64,000 nt of DNA from Pseudomonadota bacterium (GTDB lineage Bacteria; Pseudomonadota; Gammaproteobacteria; Burkholderiales; Rhodocyclaceae). The stretch covers positions 1 through 64,000 of the forward strand of contig JAGTRS010000007.1 of assembly GCA_018262195.1 (NCBI GenBank), read 5' to 3'. Position 1 is the stretch's first letter; every line of letters begins with the position of its first letter. Shown one piece after another: positions 29,119 through 39,123 of this stretch. Below the pieces are notes generated by a model, which worked only from the letters and a program-made list of their open reading frames with translations, made no database searches and was not told where the DNA came from. The position numbers and the translations under genes are program-made.

Positions 29119-29736
29119 ATGTTTCCCTTAAAGCGTCTATCAACAGCGCTTGTATTTGGCGTCTCGTTAGCGATTTCAGGCTGTGCGTCAAACAAGGTGT
29201 CGATGAGCCAGGAAGAGTTTTCGGCCGCAATGGCGCAATCCAGCATGAGTGTCGATACTTTGCTGGAAAAAGGTAACCAGGAAGAAGCGGTCAAAATACT
29301 CGGTGATTTGGCAAAGAAGAATCCTGGGCGCAAGGAGCCTTGGGTACGAATGGCCAAGGTGCATTTCGATGCCGAGAACTACGCGCAGGCGATTGTTGCG
29401 GCCGAAGAGGCTTTGCAGCGCGATGGTACGGATCGATCGGCAAAGAGCATTCGCGCGGTTGCTGGCTTGCGAGTGGCGGCTCAGTCATTGACTGACCTGC
29501 GTGGCGACGTCGAGCTGAAGGGCGATGCGCGTTCGGACGCCGTTGGTTTGGCCAAGGTCATGCGCGATACCTTGGGAGAGGATGTGCTGGTTCCGCCAGG
29601 GGAGCCTGAAAAGAAAAAGAAGGTGGTGCCCGTGGCGCGTCCAAAGCCGGTGGTGGCTGCAACGCCCAAAAAGCCCGGTGGCGCTGATGTTTCTCCCACT
29701 GCTTCGGGCGCCAATCCATTCAGTGTTTTGAAGTGA
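29119..29736 (+). CDS. TPR lipoprotein at the head of the tssBC block
   Basis: A 205-residue lipoprotein: MFPLKRLSTALVFGVSLAISGC with Cys22, then TPR-like helices (NQEEAVKILGDLAKKNPG, AENYAQAIVAAEEALQ), then a Lys/Pro-rich tail (EPEKKKKVVPVARPKP). ATG 29119 has GGAGAG at five bases. I reject the longer frame from 29098. Small TPR lipoproteins are often found in front of tssB in betaproteobacterial type VI loci. Their role is probably envelope assembly, but it is not established. Confidence 0.8.
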   Translation: MFPLKRLSTALVFGVSLAISGCASNKVSMSQEEFSAAMAQSSMSVDTLLEKGNQEEAVKILGDLAKKNPGRKEPWVRMAKVHFDAENYAQAIVAAEEALQRDGTDRSAKSIRAVAGLRVAAQSLTDLRGDVELKGDARSDAVGLAKVMRDTLGEDVLVPPGEPEKKKKVVPVARPKPVVAATPKKPGGADVSPTASGANPFSVLK

Positions 29737-29816
29737 TTTTGTAAGTTAATTGTTGATCGGCTTCGGGGTGTTTTTTGCCTTGGGTGGCCGACTGGATATC
29801 CATACCGGAGGATCTT

Positions 29817-30329
29817 GTGGCGAAAAAAGAAAGTGTTCAAAAGCGGTTGCAAAAGGTTCGTCCGCCGCGCGTTCAGCTGACCTATGACGTAGAGATTGGC
29901 GATGCCCTCGAAGTCAAGGAATTGCCCTTTGTGGTCGGCGTGCTCGGCGACTTTGCCGCACAGTCAAAAGAACCGCAGGGCAAGGTTCGCGACCGCAAAT
30001 TTGTGAACGTCGATATGGACAACTTCGACGATGTCATGGAAGGCATGGCGCCGCGCGCCGCATTTCGTGTCAAGAACCGTCTGACTGAAGCCGGTGGTGA
30101 ACTGGGTGTCGATATCAAGTTCGAAAAATTCGAGGATTTCCGGCCGGAGTCTGTGGTTCAGCAGGTCGAACCGCTGCGCAAGCTGCAGGAAGCCCGTGCC
30201 AAGCTCGCCGATCTCCGCAACAAGCTGGCAGGTAACGAAAAGCTTGAAGATCTTCTAAATGATGTCTTGAACAGCACCGAGCAATTGCAGAGTCTGGGTG
30301 GCAAGACGAACGCAGGAGACGGACAATGA
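29817..30329 (+). CDS. tssB: Type VI contractile sheath small subunit TssB (VipA)
   Basis: A 170-residue TssB that pairs with TssC to form the contractile sheath. The conserved parts are SVQKRLQKVRPPRVQLTYDV, ELPFVVGVLGDFA and FRVKNRLTEAGGEL. GTG 29817 is chosen because GGAGG lies five bases upstream and the protein then begins MAKKESVQ, as in relatives. The longer frame from 29775 is rejected. It overlaps tssC as ATGA. Confidence 0.96.
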   Translation: MAKKESVQKRLQKVRPPRVQLTYDVEIGDALEVKELPFVVGVLGDFAAQSKEPQGKVRDRKFVNVDMDNFDDVMEGMAPRAAFRVKNRLTEAGGELGVDIKFEKFEDFRPESVVQQVEPLRKLQEARAKLADLRNKLAGNEKLEDLLNDVLNSTEQLQSLGGKTNAGDGQ

Positions 30330-31810
30330 GCGCCCAGGCTGCAGTTGCCGCCGCGCCGGCCAATGTTCGCGAATCGTGCCTGCTCGACCAGATCATTGAA
30401 GAGAGCCGGGTTGCACAGTCCGATCAGGAAAAAAATCGGGCCCGGGACATCATCAGCGAGCTCGTTAATCAGGTGCTGGATGGTGAAGTAGTCGTTTCAG
30501 AAAATCTGGCTGCATCGCTCGATGCCCGAGTGGCCGAACTTGATCGTCTGATTTCGGAGCAGTTGAGCGAAGTGATGCATGCCCCGGAATTCCAGGCCCT
30601 CGAAAGCGCCTGGACCGGCCTGCATTACCTGTGCAAGCAGACCTCGACCGGTCAGCAACTCAAGATCAAGCTGTTCAACGCTTCGAAGCGCGAACTGGTC
30701 AAGGACTTCAAGACTGCCATCGATTTCGACCAGAGCGCCCTGTTCAAGAAGGTTTACGAAGAAGAGTTCGGCACTTTCGGCGGTGCGCCGTTTGGTACGC
30801 TGATCGGGCAGTACGAAATCAGCCGTCAGCCCGAAGATATGTACTTCGTCGAACAGATGTCGCATATCGCCGCTGCCTCGCATGCTCCGTTCATCGCTTC
30901 CGCTGCGCCACAATTGTTCGGCCTGGAATCGCATACCGAACTCGGCAAGCCACGCGACATGGGCAAGGTGTTCGATACCGTCGAATACGCCAAATGGAAG
31001 TCTTTCCGCGAGTCCGAGGATTCGCGCTATGTCGGTCTGGCTTTGCCGCGCTTCCTGGGCCGTCTGCCCTATAACCCGATCGATGGCGAAGTCACCGAAG
31101 GTTTCAATTTCGTCGAGGAAGTCGATGGTACCGAGCACGACAAGTACCTCTGGTGCAACGCTGCCTTTGCCTTTGCTGCTCGTTTGACCAGTGCCTTCGA
31201 GAACTATGGTTGGTGTGCCGCGATCCGTGGCGTTGAAGGTGGTGGCTTGGTTGAAGATCTGCCCACGCACACCTTCCGCACCGACGACGGTGAAGTGGCC
31301 CTCAAGTGCCCGACGGAAATTTCGATTACTGATCGTCGCGAGAAAGAGTTGAGCGATCTCGGCTTCATTCCGCTGGTTCACTGCAAGAACACCGACTACG
31401 CAGCTTTCTTTGGTGCCCAGTCGGCGCAAAAGGCAAGGAAGTACGATACCGACTCGGCCAACGCCAACGCCTCGCTGTCCGCCCAGCTGCAATACATGTT
31501 TGCGGTGTCCCGTATCGCCCACTACATGAAGGCGATGATGCGCGACAAGATCGGCAGCTTTGCTTCTGCCGCCAACGTTCAGAACTACCTGCAGCGCTGG
31601 ATCGACCAGTATGTAACTGCCGATGACTCAGCTTCCCAGGAAACCAAGGCGCAGTTCCCGCTGCGCGAGGCGTCTGTCGAAGTCAGCGAAGTGCCGGGCC
31701 GCCCGGGTGTTTATCGGGCCGTATCGTTCATCCGGCCGCATTTTCAGCTGGATGAGCTTTCGGTATCGCTGCGTCTGGTCGCCGAACTGCCGCAATCCAC
31801 CAAGAGTTAA
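30326..31810 (+). CDS. tssC: Type VI contractile sheath large subunit TssC (VipB)
   Basis: A 494-residue TssC. The family blocks include the helical N-terminus, SAWTGLHYLCKQTSTG, FGTFGGAPFGTLIGQYE, RLPYNPIDGEV and FIPLVHCKNTDYAAFFGAQS. With TssB it forms the sheath that drives Hcp and VgrG out, and ClpV recycles it. Codon choice here is strongly biased to C-ending codons, consistent with high expression. Confidence 0.97.
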   Translation: MSAQAAVAAAPANVRESCLLDQIIEESRVAQSDQEKNRARDIISELVNQVLDGEVVVSENLAASLDARVAELDRLISEQLSEVMHAPEFQALESAWTGLHYLCKQTSTGQQLKIKLFNASKRELVKDFKTAIDFDQSALFKKVYEEEFGTFGGAPFGTLIGQYEISRQPEDMYFVEQMSHIAAASHAPFIASAAPQLFGLESHTELGKPRDMGKVFDTVEYAKWKSFRESEDSRYVGLALPRFLGRLPYNPIDGEVTEGFNFVEEVDGTEHDKYLWCNAAFAFAARLTSAFENYGWCAAIRGVEGGGLVEDLPTHTFRTDDGEVALKCPTEISITDRREKELSDLGFIPLVHCKNTDYAAFFGAQSAQKARKYDTDSANANASLSAQLQYMFAVSRIAHYMKAMMRDKIGSFASAANVQNYLQRWIDQYVTADDSASQETKAQFPLREASVEVSEVPGRPGVYRAVSFIRPHFQLDELSVSLRLVAELPQSTKS

Positions 31811-31842
31811 GCGTTGTACAACCTCCAAGGAGAAAGTAAGAA

Positions 31843-32379
31843 ATGAAGGATATTTACGTCGAATTCAAGGGTAGTGACATCAAGGGCGATTCCCGCGATG
31901 CCAAGCACAAGGACACGGTTGAGGTTTATAGCTGGAGCCATTCCATGCGTCAGCCGAAGTCGGCAACGGCATCGGCTGCTGGCGGTCATACCGCAGAGCG
32001 TGTTGAACACGGCGAAATGATCTTTACCAAGGATATCGACGGTTCCAGCCCGAAGCTGTACCAGGCTTGCTCGTCCGGCCTGGTGGTCAGCGACGTCATC
32101 ATCTACTTCTACCGCGCATTCGGCGGCCAGAACACGACCGGCAATCCTTCGGCCACCCAGAATCGCCATCAGTACCTGAAGATCGAACTGAAGAACGTCA
32201 TCATCGCTTCGGTCTCTCCGGCGGTTGATGAGGAAGGCATTCCGAAGGAAAGCTTCTCGCTGAAATATTCCGCCGTGAAGTGGACCTATGACGAACTGAA
32301 TATCGACGGCACCAAGTCCGGCAAGGTCAATATCCAGGGAGCCTGGAACCTGGCCAAGAACACGCCGAATCTGACCTGA
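31843..32379 (+). CDS. hcp: Hcp tube protein (TssD)
   Basis: A 178-residue Hcp, the hexameric ring protein of the inner tube and a secreted product. MKDIYVEFKGSDIKGDSRD and HSMRQPKSA begin the barrel. ISFSLKYSAVKWTY-type sequence (KESFSLKYSAVKWTY) ends it. A strong AAGGAGA site precedes the ATG. It is followed by a good intrinsic terminator, so hcp should be the most abundant message of block C. Confidence 0.97.
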   Translation: MKDIYVEFKGSDIKGDSRDAKHKDTVEVYSWSHSMRQPKSATASAAGGHTAERVEHGEMIFTKDIDGSSPKLYQACSSGLVVSDVIIYFYRAFGGQNTTGNPSATQNRHQYLKIELKNVIIASVSPAVDEEGIPKESFSLKYSAVKWTYDELNIDGTKSGKVNIQGAWNLAKNTPNLT

Positions 32380-32399
32380 TAATTCCTTCTGTGGAACCC

Positions 32400-32427
32400 A
32401 CGGCGGAACTCGTTTCCGCCGTTTTTT
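32400..32427 (+). terminator. Intrinsic terminator between hcp and tssE
   Basis: ACGGCGGAA (32400-32408) pairs perfectly with TTCCGCCGT (32414-32422) around CTCGT, followed by a T-run to 32427. The next base is the tssE start codon. As tssE-F-G-H have no other visible promoter, this is best read as a partial terminator that lowers expression after hcp. Confidence 0.85.
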
Positions 32428-32907
32428 ATGATCAAAGGTTTTGAACCTTCCCTGTTCGATAAATTATTCGACGATCAGCCCGTTGGGGCTGCCCGGCGCC
32501 GTTTGTCGCTTGAGCAGTTGAAGGATTCGGTCGCTCGTGATCTTGAAGCACTACTTAATACCCGGGTGGTGCTCGATGACGGATTCGAGACTTCCTTTCC
32601 GCTGGTGACACGTTCAGTTGCCGGGTTTGGCCTGTCCGACTTTGCCGGGCTGAGTCTGGCCAACGTTCATGACCGGCGCCGGATCTGTGCCTCCATCGAA
32701 GCGGCCATTGCTGCCCACGAGCCACGTTTGCGTGAGGTTCGGGTCGATCTTGAATTGCATCGAAAGACGGTGAACGCCCTGTATTTCTCAATCAATGCCG
32801 TGCTGGTCGTCAGGCCCGCCCAGGAGCCGGTCAGTTTCGATGCGCTGTTGCAGCCGACCAGTCTGCAGTACTCCGTGACCCGACATCGTCCGCGGCTGGG
32901 AGGCTAA
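32428..32907 (+). CDS. tssE: Type VI baseplate protein TssE (gp25-like)
   Basis: A 159-residue gp25-like baseplate wedge protein. FEPSLFDKLFDD opens the family, and VRDLEALLNTR-type sequence (SVARDLEALLNTRV) carries the conserved EALLNTR. The ATG at 32428 follows the terminator T-run directly, so there is no ribosome-binding purine run. No downstream ATG would keep the conserved PSLFDKL block. The next gene starts immediately after the stop. Confidence 0.94.
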   Translation: MIKGFEPSLFDKLFDDQPVGAARRRLSLEQLKDSVARDLEALLNTRVVLDDGFETSFPLVTRSVAGFGLSDFAGLSLANVHDRRRICASIEAAIAAHEPRLREVRVDLELHRKTVNALYFSINAVLVVRPAQEPVSFDALLQPTSLQYSVTRHRPRLGG

Positions 32908-34740
32908 GTGGAAGACCTGCTGCCTTATTACGAGCGAGAGCTGGCGTTTCTGCGCCAGCATTCCCGCGAGTTCGCCGAGCGCTACCCGAAACTTGCCGGC
33001 CAGTTGTTGCTGTCGGGCGAGGGCTGCGACGATCCCCATGTCGAGCGGATGATCCAGTCCTTTGCGCTGATGACGGCACGGGTTTCAAAAAAACTGGAAG
33101 ACAGCTACCCGCAGTTCACCGAAGCGCTGCTCAATGTTCTTTACCCGCACTATCTCAGGCCGTTTCCGAGTTGCTCCATTGCCCATTTCGAACATGGTGG
33201 CGGTGAGCTGACCTCCGTCGCATCCATCCCGCGGGGTACCGAGTTGCAATCCCGGCCAATCAAGGGGGCCATCTGCAAGTTCCGGACGGCATGGGATATC
33301 CAGCTGGCGCCGGTTGCCATTGGCGAACTGGCCTTTGATCCAATTGCCAGCGCCCCCAGCGAGGTTCGATTGCCGGTGGGGTGCAATGCCATTCTTTCGT
33401 TTTCGCTGGCCTTGCGTGGCAATAACGTCGAGGCCGGGCTGGGCAAGGTCGACAAGTTGCGGCTCTATATCGACGCCGAGCCGTCGGTGGCTTCGGCGCT
33501 GCGGGATGCCATCTTTCTGCGCAAGCTGAAGGTCTATGCCTCTGGTGCCGACAAGCGTTGGCGCATTGCCCGGGAGAAACTGATCAGCGAAGTCGGTTTT
33601 GCCGATCAGGAAGCGCTGATCGACATGCCTGATACCTCCCATGGCGCCTATCGCTACCTGACCGAGTATTTCTGCTTCCCGGAAAAATTCAATTTCTTCG
33701 ATATCAATATCGGCGATATTCCGTCCGGGCTGCATGCCGAGGGGAAAATCACCCTCCATATTGCGCTTGGTGATCTGCGGGCTGACAGTGATGCTTCCCG
33801 TTTGCTGCAAACCCTGACCACCCAGAACCTGCGTCTGGGTTGCGTGCCGGTAGTCAATCTCTTTGCTCAACGGGGCGATCCGATACGGATCAGTCATCGG
33901 CAGTCGGCCTACCCGGTGGTCGCCGATGGGCGGCGGGCCTATGCCTATGATGTCTATTCGATTGATTCGGTGCGACGCGTTCGCCAAACCGCGCAAGGCG
34001 AATCGATTACCGAGTTTCGTTCCTTCTTTTCGCTGCGCCATGGCGAAACCCCCGAGCGCAACGGCTATTACTGGTATGCCCAGCGTGACCACCTCGTTGC
34101 CGAGAGCAGCCCCGGTTACGAAACCTCGCTTTCCATTGTCGATGCCGATTTCGACCCGGTTCAACCAAAGACCGATGTACTCAGTCTGCAACTGACCTGC
34201 ACCAATCGTGAACTGCCGACCCTGATGTCGGTTGGCATGCCGTCCGGTGACCTCTTTCTCGAAGGTGGGTCGAGCGTCCGTTCGATCAAGCTGCTGAGAA
34301 AACCGACCCAGCCCTGTCGTTTCGATCACCGACGGGATGGCCAGTGGCGGATCATCTCGCATCTGTCGCTGAACCATTTGTCGCTGACCGGCAACGGCCT
34401 GACGGCTTTCCAGGAGATGCTGGCCCTTTACGACTTGCCGAGAACTGCGGCCAGTCGCCGGCAGATCGAAGGTGTGCTCGGCATCGAGCAGAGCGACAAA
34501 ACGGTGTGGATGGCCGGCAAGCCGTTCGCCTGTTTCGTCCGAGGCCTGGAAGTCCGCATGACCATTGATGAATCGAGCTTCGTCGGCAGCGGCCTTGATG
34601 TGTTCGTTCGCTGTATCGACCGCTTTCTTGGGCTCTACGTCAGTCTCAACAGTTTCATTCAACTGGTCGTGGTTTCCAATCGAACCGGAGAGGAATTGAT
34701 CCGATGCGCACCTCGCAACGGCGACTCGATCCTGGCCTAG
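32908..34740 (+). CDS. tssF: Type VI baseplate protein TssF
   Basis: A 610-residue TssF (VasA/ImpG). The hallmark start LLPYYERELAFLRQHSREFA and the block HVERMIQSFALMTARV are plain. The GTG start at 32908 abuts the tssE stop, with GGAGG four bases before that stop serving as ribosome site. The 3' end overlaps tssG by 37 bp. Confidence 0.96.
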   Translation: MEDLLPYYERELAFLRQHSREFAERYPKLAGQLLLSGEGCDDPHVERMIQSFALMTARVSKKLEDSYPQFTEALLNVLYPHYLRPFPSCSIAHFEHGGGELTSVASIPRGTELQSRPIKGAICKFRTAWDIQLAPVAIGELAFDPIASAPSEVRLPVGCNAILSFSLALRGNNVEAGLGKVDKLRLYIDAEPSVASALRDAIFLRKLKVYASGADKRWRIAREKLISEVGFADQEALIDMPDTSHGAYRYLTEYFCFPEKFNFFDINIGDIPSGLHAEGKITLHIALGDLRADSDASRLLQTLTTQNLRLGCVPVVNLFAQRGDPIRISHRQSAYPVVADGRRAYAYDVYSIDSVRRVRQTAQGESITEFRSFFSLRHGETPERNGYYWYAQRDHLVAESSPGYETSLSIVDADFDPVQPKTDVLSLQLTCTNRELPTLMSVGMPSGDLFLEGGSSVRSIKLLRKPTQPCRFDHRRDGQWRIISHLSLNHLSLTGNGLTAFQEMLALYDLPRTAASRRQIEGVLGIEQSDKTVWMAGKPFACFVRGLEVRMTIDESSFVGSGLDVFVRCIDRFLGLYVSLNSFIQLVVVSNRTGEELIRCAPRNGDSILA

Positions 34741-35768
34741 TCGATAGCACCCTGGAGGCGCCGGAACGCTACGAGTTTTTCCAGCTCGTGCGTCTGTACG
34801 AGAGTGTTTTCCGGAAAACGGCCCGAACGGCAGGCAGCGACGTGGTTAACGAACGAATTCGCTTCCGTAATTCGCTGCGCCTCGGCTTTGCGCCCAGCCA
34901 GGTCGACGCCATGGCGCCGAGTTACCGGGTCGATGCAGAAGGGCTGGCCACCGCCGACCTGGAGCGTGTCGAGATCACGCCCAGTTTCATCGGCATGCTG
35001 GGCGTTAACGGCACGCTGCCGATTCATTACACCGAGCAGGTCATCAACCAGGCGCGTTTCAAGCGCGATGAGTCGGGCCGGGCCTTCCTTGATCTGTTCA
35101 CTAATCGGTCGGTTGGCCACTTCTACCGGGCCTGGAAGAAATACAAGCTCCCCATCCAGTATGAAACCGATCGGCAGAACCGTTTTCTCCCGATTGTCCT
35201 GGCGCTGAGCGGGATAGGCTTTGATGCCTTGCGTCAACGCATGAACGATGGGCCCGGTGCCATCGACGACGAGTCGATAGCCTTCTTCGCTGGGCTTTTG
35301 CGGCAGCGGCCGGTTTCGGCAGAAACTCTGCAGCGCGTGATCAGCGGTTATTTTCGCGAAACAGTCGAAGTCGAGCAGTTCGTCGGGCATTGGTATGCCA
35401 TTCCAGCCGATCAGCGCTCGACGCTTGGTGGCAACAACGTGGCGCTGGGCGGCAATGCCCTGGTCGGCGAACGGGTCTGGCAGCGAAATTTGCGCCTGCG
35501 CATCCATATCGGCCCATTGCGGCATCAGCGTTACATGGCCTTCTTGCCTAGCGGCGAACTGGCGGCAGCACTCAAGAAAATCCTCACGCTGGCGACGGGC
35601 GGCCAGTTCGAATACGAAATCTGCCCCATCCTGTGCGCGGCCGATGTGCGCCCGGCCAGCCTGGGCGGTGCGAACGGCTGCCGCCTCGGCTACGACAGCT
35701 TCATGCTGACCAAGCCGGAAACAAGCGACCGCAGCGATACCCGCTATCTCACCCATTTCATTCACTAA
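34704..35768 (+). CDS. tssG: Type VI baseplate protein TssG
   Basis: A 354-residue TssG (VasB/ImpH). PERYEFFQLVRLYE, the RFRNSLRLGFAPSQ block and the turn SFIGMLGVNGTLPIHYTE are typical. It forms the baseplate wedge with TssE, TssF and TssK. Its start lies inside tssF in another frame, with AGAGGAATTG upstream as ribosome site. Confidence 0.95.
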   Translation: MRTSQRRLDPGLVDSTLEAPERYEFFQLVRLYESVFRKTARTAGSDVVNERIRFRNSLRLGFAPSQVDAMAPSYRVDAEGLATADLERVEITPSFIGMLGVNGTLPIHYTEQVINQARFKRDESGRAFLDLFTNRSVGHFYRAWKKYKLPIQYETDRQNRFLPIVLALSGIGFDALRQRMNDGPGAIDDESIAFFAGLLRQRPVSAETLQRVISGYFRETVEVEQFVGHWYAIPADQRSTLGGNNVALGGNALVGERVWQRNLRLRIHIGPLRHQRYMAFLPSGELAAALKKILTLATGGQFEYEICPILCAADVRPASLGGANGCRLGYDSFMLTKPETSDRSDTRYLTHFIH

Positions 35769-35785
35769 TAAAACGAACGACCGCG

Positions 35786-38485
<2,700 letters not shown>

Positions 38486-38523
38486 GCGGCGCATGCCGCC
38501 GGTCAACGAACGGGGATTAATTC

Positions 38524-38997
38524 ATGTTTAACCTGAACTACGCCAGCTTCTCCAATGCCTACCGGCGCTATGCCGAAATGGACAAGGGGAGCCTTTTCAA
38601 TATCCTGGGCTGGGCCGACAAGGGCGGTTCGTCAGGCTACGTTCGAAATGGTGCAGTGCTGACCAGTCTGGCGCTGCTCTCCAATGGCGTGCCGCTCAGA
38701 GGGGGCTTGCGCATCGATGCCGGGTCGCTGATGGGGGGCAAGGTTTTCAATGGTGCGAACCGTCTCGCCGAGTGGCTGAGCATGCGTCACGAAACGCCCG
38801 AAATACTGTCACTCGACAAGGGCTTGGCTGAGGTCGCCTATCAGCTGTTTGGACGGCGCGGCATTGTCGCCTTCATACAAGGATCAGGGCCCCACGGTGG
38901 GTTCATTGGCCTGCTCGATGGACGAAATGCCAGTGCGTTGTGCTGTGCGGCAGAACTCAAACACCCGCTTGAAGCTCGCTTCTGGCCATTGCCTTGA
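38524..38997 (+). CDS. Tae4-fold protein lacking the amidase catalytic triad
   Basis: A 157-residue protein that I align from memory with type VI amidase effectors of the Tae4 family. FSNAYRRY matches the N-terminal helix. SSGYVRNGAV (37-45) matches GGYFQNACP, and SNGVPL matches the following turn. NGANRLAEWLS matches the YRVNDMIDYL helix. GRRGIVAFIQG (110-120) and GGFIGLLDG (125-133) match KKGIIVV and RGHVTLWNG. The terminal FWPLP matches WILP. The catalytic Cys position is Ala44, the catalytic His position is Phe127 and the acidic position is Ala. The frame is intact, with a coupled position 38 bp after clpV. No signal peptide and no Tai4 immunity gene are present. It is probably an active-site-dead scaffold or an adaptor, not a toxin. 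Confidence 0.7.
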   Translation: MFNLNYASFSNAYRRYAEMDKGSLFNILGWADKGGSSGYVRNGAVLTSLALLSNGVPLRGGLRIDAGSLMGGKVFNGANRLAEWLSMRHETPEILSLDKGLAEVAYQLFGRRGIVAFIQGSGPHGGFIGLLDGRNASALCCAAELKHPLEARFWPLP

Positions 38998-39123
38998 ACG
39001 GCATGTATTCCAATGGCCTAATAAAATTCGTTTAACATATCGCGTTGGGCTCAATCCGGTTTTCGATGAGCTGATCAAAAGTCCATCCCGCCGTTTAGCT
39101 ACACCACTCCAACCGTTGATTGC

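Noticed and set aside
35633-35785. 51-codon N-terminal extension of ClpV
   Set aside because: It lies within tssG, and relatives start at MSTSLKTLI-type sequence.
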